This document shows, in pieces, positions 19,851 to 34,126 of a DNA stretch of 64,000 nt. The notes below the pieces were generated by a model that did no database searches, had not been told where the DNA came from, and was given only the letters and a program-made list of their open reading frames with translations. The position numbers and the translations under genes are program-made. The number at the start of each line of letters is the position of its first letter. Positions within the stretch are counted from its first letter, which is position 1. Source of the DNA: Trochalopteron elliotii (lineage: Eukaryota > Chordata > Aves > Passeriformes > Leiothrichidae); NCBI GenBank assembly GCA_024734555.1, contig JANPWX010019292.1:261669-325668 (forward strand), written 5' to 3'.

Positions 19851-20630
19851 TTCTGCCCTTTGAGGCTTGTGAAGCTTGTCTTTTCAAGCCTTCATAAGCC
19901 TCACTTTGATTTTTAATAACATCATATAAGTTCATTGCATTGCATTAGCAATCGTGTTTTTATGCAGCTTAAAGCAAACATCATAATCACAATTATTACT
20001 ATGATCACAATTATGCTTTGCAAAAGTGAGGCCAACCACTCAGGGAAAATCCAAATCCTTTAAATATTTTATTTAACCAGTTACTTTCTAATTTTGTCCT
20101 TAATTTTCTGCTAGATGCAGCAACTGATTTTATCCTCACTATCTGATAATCCAATTTAGCAGTCACATTCAGAATGTGCACACAAAAAATATTGTTGTTT
20201 AAATTCAAGTATCCACATAGTCCATGTTCATGTAGTAGTAATAGATCTAAAGCCAATCTGTTTTTTAAGGTCATTTTAGTCATGCCTTGCAATTGGTCAT
20301 TTATTTCAGCAAACCCCAATTGAGTTGTATTTGCTAAAGCTTCCATTTGCAGTCAAATTGTGTATAGCTAGTCTGTTCCTAAAGGTAAATGTTTGAGGAG
20401 TAAAGATGGATTTTTATTTCCATCCCACTATAGTTTTTTTATCCTCATATGTGTTCCCAGATTTTTGTCAAATTGCTGCCTAAAGTTCCCCATGGAACTG
20501 GATTTTCTGCAGAGGTTGGTATTGGTAGACAAGCTGTTATAGAAGTTACATTCTGTAATCTGACTTTAGGACCATATTCCCCTTCCAAGAATTTAAGATC
20601 ATAGTTTCTATTATTATTATAAATATGCAA
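19851..20630 (-). pseudogene. ERV env remnant (transmembrane subunit)
   Basis: Minus-strand frame 20,346-20,011 encodes a gammaretrovirus-like TM ectodomain: a heptad-rich helix, the conserved NRLALD block and one cysteine pair of the disulfide loop, which lacks the full CX6CC pattern. Surrounding sequence is out of frame and has stops. An old inactive copy in VCP intron 12. Confidence 0.75.
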
Positions 20631-21280
20631 TTATTTATCATCTTTATCTAGGTCCAATAAATAGCATCCCCCTAGAGAATCATATTCTATACCTAAAACT
20701 ATAGGATTTATATGAAAAACCTCCAAGGTGTTAGTCAGTCTTGTTTCTGCTGTGTTTAATGTGCAGTTGCTGGTTTTACCCATATGATGAAGCCAGGGTT
20801 CGATTCCTTTTACCTTGAGTGCAGTGTAGGTTACCAGGAGGACTTGATATGGTCCCTTCCACTTCTCCTGGATTGGTCCAAAATTCCAGGTTCTGATGCA
20901 CACTGTATTTCCTGGTCAGAAAGGATGTACAGGCTAGTCTAGCCCCAATGATCTGTTGACAATGATGTACCTTTTAAGACTTAAAAGAGTTAGTTCTAGT
21001 GCTATTAAATATTAATTTCAGCAAAACTTTTGAGACTTCCCTTGCCTTGTTGGTGCAACATGGGAAAGCTTCTGGCCATCCAGAAGTATCTACCAATACC
21101 AAAATGTACCAGTCCCCATTCTGCCTGGGCAGTTCTTCAAAATCAATTTGCCAATAATCACCTGGTGAATTCCCCTGTTTTACTACCCCGGTGGTGGCCT
21201 TTTTCCTTTCTTAGGATTATTTTGCAAACAAATCACACATTTTTGAACAACTAATAGATTATTTTCTGTAATCTTTGTGC
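20631..21280 (-). pseudogene. ERV integrase remnant
   Basis: On the minus strand the first catalytic aspartate region (WQIDFEELP, about 21,140-21,165) follows a CX2C of the zinc-binding domain. Downstream, 20,903-20,631 encodes the C-terminal GPY/F module (EKWKGPYQVLL). Stops interrupt the frame. Confidence 0.75.
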
Positions 21281-22640
21281 TTACTATGTTCCTTGATAAA
21301 CTAGTTACCATATTCTCTATTTCCTAATGTGTTTCCTGATGTTTTAGTTCTGTTATCTTATACCTTAATTGTGGAGGCACAATTACCTGCCCACATGAGG
21401 TTACCAATCACCTGCTGGGATTTCCCATAGCTTCTAATGATGGGGCTAACTTTTCTGATTACTGTAATTTGGTTTCTGTTCCCAGACATTCAACTTTTTG
21501 CTAGGTATTAGTGCAAGGATACCTTTTTCAGCAACCTCTTTAGTTGTTTTGTCAGCTAATCGATTCCCTGTATTAACTGGGGAGTTTCCAAACTGATGGG
21601 CTTTACAAGGGCATCATGGCCACTTCTGAGTTTTGCATACTCTGTAGTAGTTGACTAATTTCTTCTTTGTACTTAATATGAGACCTCTGTGCCAATAACA
21701 ATCCCCTTTCCTTCCGTATGGTTTCATGGGTGTGTATTATTCCAAAAACATATTTTAAATCAGTCCATCTGTTTACTCTTTCAGTGATTTCTAGTACTCG
21801 CTGTAAAGTCATTACTTTTGCTTTTTGTGCTGATGTGTTAAAAGGTAAAGCCTGGGCTTCTGTTGTCTGGGTTGAGGTTCCCACTGCATACCCAGCTGCC
21901 CATTTTCCATTTCGTACCATGCTGCTTCCACCACTGTGTAGGTGCAGTTCCTGGTCCTGGATGGGATTGCTCTTGAGATCCACTCTGCCAGAACACACTT
22001 GTCCAATGGTTACCAAGCAGTCATGGTACAAAGGTCTCTGGGCTTCTTCTGAAGCCTGGAGAAACATGGTTGTGTTTAAAGTAATCATTACCTTAAGCAC
22101 CTCAACATTGTCCTGCTCCAATAGGGCAACCTGGTATTTCAGCATCCTGCTGGCAATATCCAATGTCCTCCTTTTTGTTCCAAACCAGCTATTACCATGT
22201 GGGACACATATCAGCTTTTGTGTTTCTCTGCAGCTACCACTGCTCTCAGGTATCCAGGTCATCCTTTACTCACATTGTCCAATTGTTTGGACAGGCTGCT
22301 TCTATGACCTCAAATGCTGCACCAGTCCCCCTAGTGCCAGGTGCATCCTTTCATGCCCAAATAACTCAAATGGTTTGGTTTAAATGTGAGAGTCATGGTG
22401 CAGTGGTTGTCATTAAGGTTCTTTTAGGGCTTCAAAGGCCCTCTGACTCTCAGGAGTTCATACTAAGTATTTTTCAGTGGAAGATTGTACAAGGGTTTTG
22501 TCAGTACCCCATAATTGTCAATCCATAACGACACCATCCAGCCATACCTAAGAAGGCTTGTAGTCCTTTGCTCTGGAGTCTGACAAACGACTTCTTTTTA
22601 GCTGCTTCCCAAGCTTTTTTCCTGCAAGATCTCAAAACTA
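21281..22640 (-). pseudogene. ERV pol remnant (RT C-terminal end and RNase H)
   Basis: Minus strand: RT thumb/connection block (LQAFLGMAGWCR-like, about 22,500-22,590), then a 219-codon frame (22,262-21,603) with the RNase H start (GGSSMVRNGKWAAGYAV), then an RNase H end resembling NRLADK (about 21,550). The order RT, RNase H, IN, env, LTR marks a class I provirus whose 5' half is missing. Confidence 0.75.
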
Positions 22641-24184
22641 AGATATATTACTGTTTTGCTTGAAGCCTTACCCAGCTCCTCCTTGGCTTGGAGGGCACTA
22701 AACCTGTTTGTTAATAGCAAGTCTTCAAGAGGAACAAGAGCATTCCTCCTTGTACAGAGAGTGGTTAGTTGTCACAGTCTGGTCAGATGGTCAAGGTGCC
22801 GCAATCTTCCTCATCAGAAGCGTCTTTAAAAAGACACCTGGTATGACAGGGGCACAGGCACTCTCAGGCGTAGAGTGACTAGCTCTTTTGTGAGGCTGCC
22901 CGAGCAGCAGATCCACGCTTGCCACCTTGGGTGACGCAGGAATAAAACAGCGAGTGGGGTCTTTCCGATCTCCAGGAGGGCTTCTTTATTTGGCGATGTC
23001 CAAAGGGGAAAGAACCAAATAGCCCAAGGGGAGAGGGACTATATAGGGTAGCCAGGGGGTGGGGTTTCATAACTTGGCCAATGGGGAAAGGAATTGGGAA
23101 AGGGACCAATCAGGGAGAGGATCCAAAAAGAACCAATCAGGAGGGGTAAAAACCAGGAACAAGGGGAATAACCAATAGGGTACAAAATATTAACATAGAA
23201 CTGCAAAGACTCATGGGTTGAAGCATTTTGCTCACCCTGAGCTACAAGGAAGTCTCCCAAGGGGACTTCCCAAAGGGGAGTCACTGCTATCTGAGGCAGC
23301 CTAGAAGCTGCATACTCTCCAAGGGAGTGAAATGTCTTCTGTGGATGGTCTAGGGACCACCACAGTTAGTTTCCAGCCTTCTTTTGACTTTGGATTTCTT
23401 GAGACATGGTGCAGAGCCTGCATGCATCTCTAATGTAGAGGGGGGCTGAAACTCCTCAGTCTGTAGGGTCTCTGAGAATATCCTATCTCTCCTTTCTCAT
23501 CTTCATGAATGCTGTGCAGTCTGCTTACTTCCTCACATTACTCCTTGACCTGGTGACATAGCTCCTTGACAGGGACACACCTTCTGCAGAGATGACTCAG
23601 CCCCAGCTTCCCAGACAGACATCAGGCACTCCTTATAACCAGAGGCCTGCAGAGCTGCATCTGCTGTCAGGTCTGTCACTGGTACAGTAACTCCAACAGC
23701 CACTGGGGAACAAGCTTTACAGTGTCATCACCATAATGTTGGGAGGTCACACTTGTAAGACTGGGAAAGAAGGGGCTTCCTTTGCCCTTTGGTGTTAACT
23801 GCTGCTCCTATTTGCTGCTCTCTGGTACTGCTACTGTGTTGGCCCTCCTATGGAGAGGAGCCCTTCATGTCAACTGCAGTGAAAACTGCTGTGCCCCACC
23901 TTGACTGACATGCCATGTCCTGTTTACCCCCTCTGTTTGCTGTGCTCCTGGTCTCTCATACTCTCTGAGGGCTCCTGCACCTGAGCTGTTCACCTCTGCG
24001 AGTGACAGACTGAGCTTAAATCAGCTGCTGTCACTCCTGGCCCTGCCCATGCTGAGTCAGCTGCTCTTGTTCAAGCTCCACATGGGTCTTGATGCTCTCC
24101 TGGGGTTACCCTGCCTTTAGAAACTCACTATTTGCTGCAATCTCCTGCTCTGCTGCAGGATGTGCCTGCACAAGAGCTGTTTGC
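22641..24184 (-). mobile_element. CR1 LINE 5' region (ORF1-like), split by an LTR
   Basis: On the minus strand this carries what looks like CR1 ORF1/5' sequence: a segment reading NRFSALQAKEEL (about 22,650-22,700) and, after the LTR, the long 5' leader (23,371-24,184). It may be the other end of the CR1 at 17,143, separated by the ERV, but the endonuclease part is not seen. Confidence 0.65.
22770..23364 (-). mobile_element. Solo LTR (595 bp), TSD gttagt
   Basis: Flanked by a perfect 6-bp duplication gttagt (22,764-22,769 and 23,365-23,370). On the minus strand it runs TGTGGTGG...CTGTGACA with several CCAAT motifs (attggt, cattgg), a TATA-like ctatatag and AATAAAG (about 22,985). Antisense to VCP. 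Confidence 0.88.
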
Positions 24185-25191
<1,007 letters not shown>

Positions 25192-25563
25192 TGAGGTACT
25201 CCCAAACCCTCTACTGCATTCGTCTTACTGGCCTGGTTCTTGTTTGTGTGTTTTGTTTTCCCTGCTTGCACTGAGAGGAGAGGCTGCTTTTCTGATAGGG
25301 TATGAATTTTCTTTGGCAATATAGCTATTTAGATGGTTTTCTCCTACTGGAATTTGTATGTTGTTACAGGATTATAAATGCCCCAGTGTCTTAGCAGTGA
25401 GGCTAGCATTAGGATGGCATAGATATTCTCTGCATCCCTGAAAACTTATTTATTTCAACACCTCATTAGCCATCATCACCTTCTACAGATTTTTAAAGCA
25501 TGTTATGGATTCCTCTTTTTCTGCAGTTGGACTAAATGATCATTGTAGGTCACTTCAAAGTGA

Positions 25564-25661
25564 AATTATTCTATTCTATTCTATTCTATTCTATTCTATT
25601 CTATTCTATTCTATTCTATTCTATTCTATTCTATTCTATTCTATTCTATTCTATTCTATTC
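25564..25661. repeat. (ATTCT)n pentanucleotide microsatellite
   Basis: About 19 uninterrupted ATTCT units in VCP intron 13. The sequence before it (ggactaaatgatcattgtaggtc) resembles a CR1 3' end, whose natural tail is an ATTCTATG-type repeat, so the array probably grew from a CR1 tail. Confidence 0.97.
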
Positions 25662-25814
25662 CTGTCCTGCAATATATAAGGCTTGCAAAGGCTTCCACTG
25701 CCCAGTTTCCCTGTAGATAGTTTGACCTCCTGTCCCAGGAGGTTATCTGCATGGATTATCTTGGGAATCCTCACTCCTGTGGTCAGGGAAGGTGCTGAAA
25801 GAGTAAAGTTGGAA

Positions 25815-27180
25815 AGAGAGAGAGAGAAAAATTTAGGTTGAGAGGGAACCTCAGGTTGTCTGGTCCAGCTGTTTGTCCAGAGCAGGGAGGTAGCTTGGAA
25901 ATTCAATCAGATTGCTCAGGGCTGTCTTGGTTTGAAAGACAGGTGTCTGCCAAGGAAGGTGGGAACCTCCCTTGGAATGGAAAATATGACCCCCTTCCCT
26001 CCAAATTATTATAACTTTGAAATTAAGGGACTCTCAGGCAAAGATATGGGAAAAGGAATAACAGTTCTTTACTAGTATGTATAACAAGGCAAACAAACAA
26101 CAACAGCAGCAACAACAAACAAAACCAGAAACCCAGTAACAGCCTTCTCTTGGCTGTCAGGCACTTTCCCCTTTTGGTGTAGTTATGGTCACAGCCGGCA
26201 GGGGCGCTGTTGACTCCCGGCCGGGCAGGGCAGGTGCGATGATTCACTCGCAGCTGCAGGCACAGAAGTAATTCTCGCACTGTGGCATGAGCTCAGCTGT
26301 CTCTCTCACCTGGGTAATGGTGGGCACAGCTGGTGGGAGAGATGGAAAAGGGGCTTCCTTTACAAACTCATGAAGGAGCAGTCGGTCCCAGTGTCCCTCT
26401 GGATAGTGAAATGAGCCGTAGCAGGAACCTTGGAAGCAGCAAGCTGAAATGGCAGAAGCAAGCAGACCCGGGGTAGCAAACAAAATGTATCAGAAACTCT
26501 GCAGCTGTAGCAGGAGCCACGGGGTGTCCTGGTAGGCACAGTGCTGGGTTAAAGTGTAGCAAAAACCCCAGAGCAGTGGCAGAAAAACTGCAGGGCTGGG
26601 CAGTGGCAGCCCAGCTCCCAAAGGCAGCTGGGGAGAGGCTCCCTTGGAGGGGGAGGGGCTCAGGGTCTCGGGACTTTCCCCTGAGGCATCCAAATAGAGG
26701 GTGAGCGTCCTTTCCAGTGAGGTAGGGTGTTAATAAGGTCTCAGTGCAACAGTCACTATTGCAACAAGCAAAAGCCTCACTACGGTAGGAGAGAACAGTA
26801 ATGGGCTGGACTCCACAGTAGCAGTCAGTGATAGCAGCAGCTTGACTGTTCCCGCTGATCCCAAGAGGGAGAGAAGCTGAGCCCAGCCCCTCAGCCCCAG
26901 GCCAAAATCTCGGGGTATCTTTGCCCTTCCAAAGAGAAAATCCCTCAAGTAAGAGAGTAGCCAGCTGCACTCTTCCCCCTCCTCCTCCTCCCAGACACAT
27001 ATTTTGTCTCTTAACAACAATAAATGGGACAAAATTCCATGAGAGAAAGAAAAAAAAAAAAAAAGGAAAAATCCTAACCTCCAACAAAGGCCTTGTGTTC
27101 TGAACATGTGCTAAGGATGGAGAATCCCTGACCTCTCTGGGCCCTGTGCTAGTGTTTGAGCTCTCACATTGTGAAGTTTT
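25815..27180 (-). mobile_element. CR1 3' fragment, split by an LTR
   Basis: CR1 sequence in minus orientation occurs at about 25,815-25,922 (ggttgagagggaacctcagg) and resumes at 27,087 (ggccttg...gatggagaatccctgacctctctggg). The two halves flank the LTR at 25,923-27,086. Confidence 0.7.
25923..27086 (-). mobile_element. Long solo LTR (1,164 bp), family K
   Basis: The plus strand starts tgtcttggtttgaaagac and ends tccaaca. The flanks are agggc (25,918-25,922) and aaggc (27,087-27,091), a TSD with one difference. The minus strand contains a 239-codon open stretch (27,087-26,368) starting in a poly-Phe run. It has no recognised domain and I treat it as chance in a GC-rich LTR. Confidence 0.8.
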
Positions 27181-27352
27181 TTTCCCCCCTTATTTCTAAC
27201 TGGAATTTTCTTTGCAGCCATTTGTGTCTCTGGTCTTTCATCCTTATGCTGTGCATTTTGAAGAAGGATATAGCTCCCTTTTCCCTATAACTCTACATAT
27301 TAGGTAGTTGAAGACAGATTGGATTTCCCCCTTCCATTTGATATTTCTTACC

Positions 27353-28240
27353 TGTGAGAAAAGAACCCCACTCTTGAAAATTTTTAAAAGTTTAATAAGG
27401 GATAATAAGGGACAAATCAATAAAGCAAAAGTAACAGCGTTGGGTGCTTGGTGATGGCCAGAGGCACACCAGCTAACCATAACAACTCTTCTTATATACT
27501 TTTTCTATTGCATTGGTCAAATACATATTCATAAAGATTATACATATTCAGACATTTCTTTGAACTCGTTTACATGTTCCAGGAATTCTTTAGCTTGATT
27601 CAACCCCTGACTCGCCTTTTTAGAGTACATGCACTAATCGTGAATGTGGTTTTGAGGGTCATGTGTCCCTTCTTCACAACGGCCCCCTGTTCCATGGTTT
27701 CAGCAGGCGACAGTTATTGATAGTCGAAGGGTCAGTAGCAGGGGTTCTCATCACATCGTTCCTCAAATTTTATCTGACCATGCAGATGGTTTTAGCTATT
27801 TCCGCTACTGTAAGTTAACCACAAGTACTTTAAATCAACATCAGCTATTTCACAAATATATCTGAGTTATTTTCATTAGTCAGTTAGTTACAAAAATAAA
27901 AGCATTAGTTATTATTTCACAACTACAGCTACTTCTGCAAAAGTTAACATTTTAATGCACAACACATAGCATCCACTTTAATATTTGCGAAAGCCAAAAC
28001 TATAATATGTGTTTATCACACTGTCCACAAACTAAAATATCATCCATAAATTATGTTCTGAGGATACAAGCTACACAGGGGCCAGGGCATTAGCCACAAA
28101 AAGCTGACAAATTATACTATATCAAAAGCAGTTAAAAGTGATTACAAACTGTACTATATCAAAATCGTTGTGATTAATAATAATTTGCAAAAGCCAATAC
28201 AAAATAGCAAAAGCCAACAACTACATAGTTATTTATAACA
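27353..28240 (-). mobile_element. Solo LTR (888 bp), family C copy 1
   Basis: The minus strand runs TGTTATAAAT...TTTTCTCACA, with a TATA-like gtatataag (about 27,495) and ATTAAA near 27,390. The flanks are ttacc and taacc (one difference). The U3 part matches the 5' LTR of the provirus at 50,914, for example in the doubled 'gatatagta' motif. Confidence 0.82.
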
Positions 28241-28267
28241 TAACCTACTGATACTCAAGTGCCTAAA

Positions 28268-30590
28268 TGTCTCAGTTTGAGACAAGTTTAGGAGGAAACA
28301 TCCTGAAAGGAATGCCTCCTCTGAAGAAGGCAGGTTTTGGCAGTCACTCCCTGTAGTGGGTTGACTGCTGGCCAAACGCCAGTGCATTCACGAAAATCAT
28401 CTACTCATCTTCCTCTGCTATAATTGGGGCAGAGGAGGGAAAAAAAAGTTAAGATAAAGCTTGTGTGATTGAGATAATGATTAGGCGAAAATACTTTAGA
28501 TGCAAAACAGGCTCGAAATTTTAAAGGATGTGAAGAAAACTTTATTAACAGAACTAAAAGAATTATAAGAACTAAATAAACCTTTATAACGTTTTTCTCC
28601 CCCCAGCCCCTCTTTCCTTCTCACTGACAACGTAAAGAGACAAAACTTGTGATTATCAGTCAGTTTACCACTTCTAAAAAAGAATCTTTCTTCAGTTCAT
28701 TTAAGGATAGGAGTCTCTTTTGCCATGCACAAGAAACAGTTTCCTTCGGGTTTTACGTTCACGGTTAAACAGTCCGCCCGGTAAAAACTTGTTTGCTTCG
28801 TGAAAGTCCCTCCCATCGACTTACAGTTTTTCCCACAACTGCTCTCGAGGGTCATTTTGGCTAATGGGATATAATTTTAAGGATGACCTGTTCTACTATA
28901 GAAGCAAAAGTTCTCTCTCTGTTCAAGTCAGATCACGGCTTCTTTCAACATCTATATTTTCTATTTCTCTTGTGAGCTGTGGATGAACGCTACATCCCCC
29001 CATGTACTTTATGAATTACAGGAAAATAGTCTGGTTTATTATATTCTCACCTTGGCTTGCAAAAGGTTTTCAGCTCCAAAACCAGAGCATCTCCTGTCCT
29101 TCTTTCTTCTGGACTTCGGTCCCTCCTTCTTCACTGACCTTGGTGTTGCCCTGTTGTTTTCTTCATGTGCCTTCACCTTTCCTTTTCTCTGACTCGGGAG
29201 AAGATTGGCATCTGTAGGTTTTATCTGTTCTCAAGTGGAATTTTACAGCACTGAAAGGGTTAATCTCGTCCGGGCCCTGCATCAGGGAATTGTGTGTTCT
29301 GCCTCTTGCTGCTGGTCATGTGATCTTCCCCAGCACTGCACAAGCCATGCCGGCCACTGTTTTCTGTCCTTTTGTCTGCAGTGTGGCTGATTAGAAGCAG
29401 ACACGCAAAGTCTCTCGCTGGCTGGGCTAGGATGGCGGCGGCCGCTCCGGCCGCATGGCTGTTTTCCGGCCCCGGCCGCTCTCAATTCCAGCTGCGGGGC
29501 CACTGACTGCAGAGACTGCAGAGCTGCTCACTGGTCTCAGCCGCATGGTGCCCCATGGCACCGGGACAGCCCCCGGCAGGATGGCTCGGCAACTTGCGGC
29601 TGGAATGGGGTCCGGCCCGGCCTGGAGCCCAGCAGAGCCGGCCCAGCCCGATGACTGTAGGAGGAGCTCAGCAGCGGCAGGATTTCAGCAGCCACACCGC
29701 GGCCCGGGCTTCCCCTCCTCCCGCTCGGCAGCCAGGCCGCGTGGGCCCGCCCTTACCGGGAAGGGGTGGGGGGGAGAGGGCCTCCACTCTTTTGCAGAAA
29801 GCAGGAAATACGAGAGAACTTTTTGCAGTTTCACCTTTCTTAAATATGGTATTCATAGAGGCGGTTCTAGCTTGGCTAATTGGCTAATTGGTGTATCAGT
29901 TCTCAAAGCCAGGCAGTAATTGGTTTTGCCAGGCATGGAGGAAGCTGTAATGTTCTTTACAGAGAGAATTACTTCCGTGCCTGATGTTTTTTTCCCTTAA
30001 CTAAAACCAAGCTATTTCAAACCACCATACCCCCCACCACCACTGATACGAAAGGAATTTCTTGGAGGAAAGTGAAAAAAACTGTTTATTTAACACATAC
30101 ACAGAGTGCACGCAGGCATGGGAAAAAAAAAGAATAATGTTAAATATTAAAACCTTCTCACTGCAGAGAAAGCTGGTGGATTCAGAGCTCTTTCTGTAGG
30201 TGTAGCTTGGCTCCTCCTGAGGTCCAGAGTCGGAATGCAGTGTCCCAGGGCCTCCTCACCAGCTCCCAGCAATGGTCTGTTCTTGGACCAAAGCAAAGCT
30301 GAACAGTTCCAGAAGAAGCCACAGAAGTCAATGGAAAACCTGTATGCAGTACCAGGAAAGCTTCTTGCCTCAGCTAACAAAAAAGCTAGCTAAAAGCAAA
30401 GATATACTCCCTCTTTGTGCTGCACAGCACAGCTGAGAGAACGCAGCGGAGGATGTGTTTGAACACAGACTGCCAAAAGAATTCCCCCAGCTTCCCCCTG
30501 TCTTTCGGACCCAGCTGAAAGTTACAGGACCCATTCCTGGGCATAAAGCAGACAATAGGGGATACAGTATCATAAAGTCACCCCAAGACA
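28268..30590 (-). mobile_element. Solo LTR, family A, split by a nested LTR; TSD ctaaa
   Basis: The outer LTR occupies 28,268-28,351 and about 30,030-30,590, 645 bp without the insert. The ends are tgtctcag and ccccaagaca, flanked by identical ctaaa (28,263-28,267 and 30,591-30,595). The minus strand has AATAAACAG (about 30,088). The match of TSDs 2.3 kb apart shows the two pieces are one element. Confidence 0.88.
28352..30029 (-). mobile_element. Nested long LTR, family B copy 1 (about 1.68 kb)
   Basis: It starts tgtagtggg inside the outer LTR and ends near 30,029. The flanks ctccc and ccccc differ by one base. The minus strand has AATAAAG (about 28,535). It shares the 'aaagagacaaaac' block and layout with 40,327-41,897. 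A GC- and CpG-rich block lies at about 29,425-29,765. Confidence 0.8.
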
Positions 30591-30603
30591 CTAAATAACC
30601 AAT

Positions 30604-31125
30604 TGATGTCCCCAGATCTGGTCTATAGAAGGGAATACAGGTGACCTTGCCCCTGATAAGTATCAGCTATGTTAATTACCCAATTCAGCCTCTCCCCTGA
30701 TGAGTCACAGCTATATCCAATAAAGATAAGTGTGATAAAAGGGAGTGGGTTAGCTGGTAAGGGAGGAGGCATCTTGAGGAAGTTGGAATGAGAGGATCAT
30801 GAAGAAGAAGGATTCTGAGGGGAGAGAGTCACTGCTGTGTGGTCAGTCTGGATCTGCAGTTAGAGCCTGTTGTAGGAACCTGCAGCCACAGTCTAGCTAG
30901 GTAAAAGCCTGCATTCAGAGTCTGCAAACTAATATATGCAGCTATAGTTTAGCAGGAAATAACCAGCAGTCAGAGGCTGCAAGGGAAACCTACAGTAGGA
31001 GCTTGCTGGAGCCAGAGTCAGTGAGTAGTTGGAGTCAGGATGGCTAAGCTGTAAAGAGGAATAAACCAGGACCCTTTTCATGCTGTGATAAACAAGAAGT
31101 CTGTGTCTTGGCTCATTTCTACCCT
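30604..31125 (+). mobile_element. Probable LTR in sense orientation in VCP intron 13
   Basis: The sequence starts tgatgtcccc and contains ccaat (30,717), a TATA-like gataaaagg (about 30,733) and AATAAA (31,060-31,065). The five bases ccaat flank both ends (30,599-30,603 and 31,126-31,130). It does not end in CA, so the right edge is uncertain. It is the only LTR in VCP in the gene's own orientation. Confidence 0.6.
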
Positions 31126-31399
31126 CCAATGAGGGCTGCTGCAACTTGGCAAATTGGCTCCAGCTTTTCCTCTAGGCATTAGAGTTACCACCCTTCTGCC
31201 TGGTTCACAGTGCTCTTAGCTTTGGGGAAATGCAGCTTGTTCAGGAGAATTTAATTGACTGTGTGCCAGGAGACTGTTCCATAGCAAGTCCTCCAAGCTG
31301 TCCTTGTGGCAGCAGAGCTCTGGTGTACTCCTCTAAGCTGCTTTAAATGTAGGGTAGGCTTAGTGATAAGTCAGCATGTTCCTTGTCTAGTGGTATTAA

Positions 31400-32464
<1,065 letters not shown>

Positions 32465-33000
32465 TTTACTCCACTCTCATGATACCCCACCTGGAGTAGT
32501 GTCTAGCTCTGGGGCCCCCAGCATAGGAAGGACATGGACCTGTTGGAGCAAGTCCAGAGGAGGCCATGAAAATACTCAGGGGGCTGGAGCTCCTCTGTTA
32601 TGAAGAGAGGCTGAGAGACCTAAGGCTGTTCAGCCTGGAGAAGTGAAGGATCTGGAGACTTCATTGCAGCCTTCCAATACCTAAAGGGGGCTTGCAGGAA
32701 AGATGGGGAGGGACTCTTTGTCAGGGTGTGTAGTGATGGGACAAGGGTGAATGGCTTCAAACTGAAAGAGGGCGGGGTTAGATGGGATACTGGGAAGAAA
32801 TTTTTTACTGTGAGGGTGGTGAGGCCCTGGCACAGGTTGCCCAGAGAAGTTGTAGATGCCCCGTCCCTGTAAGTGTTTAAGGCCAGACTGGATAGGGCTC
32901 TGAGCAGCCTGGTCTAGTGGAAGGTGTCCCTGCCCATGGCAGGAGGGTTGGAAATAGATGATCATTGCAGTCCCTTCCAACCCAAACCATTCTGTGATTT
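32465..33000 (+). mobile_element. CR1 LINE 3' end, sense orientation
   Basis: Plus-strand CR1 C-terminal ORF2 and 3' UTR ending in ggtcccttccaacccaaacc-type sequence and cattctgtgattt. It is 5' truncated, in VCP intron 14, about 245 bp before exon 15. Confidence 0.92.
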
Positions 33001-33186
33001 ACAGCTGCTTCCCAGGGTCTTGCTGGGTGTGTGGGGAGTATGGCCTGCCTTTATATGTGGTTAACTTTTCCCAAAACCAAGAACCTTAATAGCTCATCTT
33101 TTCAAAGTTGGCCAAAGTTGAGGCAGCATCTTTATACCATGAGATCTAAAGACACTAAGGTATAAAGGGCAGGCCTCTCTTGCGGG

Positions 33187-33240
33187 ATGTTTTTTGTTTG
33201 TTTTGTTTTGTTGTTGTTGTTTTGTTTGGGGTTTTTTCTA
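33187..33240 (+). repeat. T/G-rich simple repeat before VCP exon 15
   Basis: (TTTTG)/(TTG) repeats run to within 5 bp of the exon 15 acceptor and form an unusually long pyrimidine-like tract with interspersed G. Confidence 0.8.
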
Positions 33241-33244
33241 CTAG

Positions 33245-33899
<655 letters not shown>

Positions 33900-34126
33900 T
33901 AAACATGAGAAGGGCAGTGTGGCTCAGTTAGCCCCAGAACAGAGCATTGAGGCAACTTTCTGCTGGATTCTGGGTAACAAATTCCTTCTTCCACTGCATT
34001 TTCCCATTTTCCCCAGCATGTACAGCAGGAAGCTGTGTGTGGCAGGTGTAGGCTGTGCTGCAGGTTGTTTGTAGCTGCTTTGTTAGTACTCCTGAAGTCC
34101 AACAACACTTTTTTCTTTAACACAAG

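Noticed and set aside
26368..27087. 239-codon minus-strand open frame
   Set aside because: It lies fully inside an LTR bracketed by a near-perfect TSD, starts in a poly-Phe run from a poly-A stretch, and has no recognisable domain.
29455..29919. 154-codon plus-strand frame in GC-rich DNA, resembling a first exon next to a CpG island
   Set aside because: It sits in the nested family B LTR. GC-rich sequence lowers stop frequency, and the residues are low-complexity Ala/Pro/Arg/Ser.
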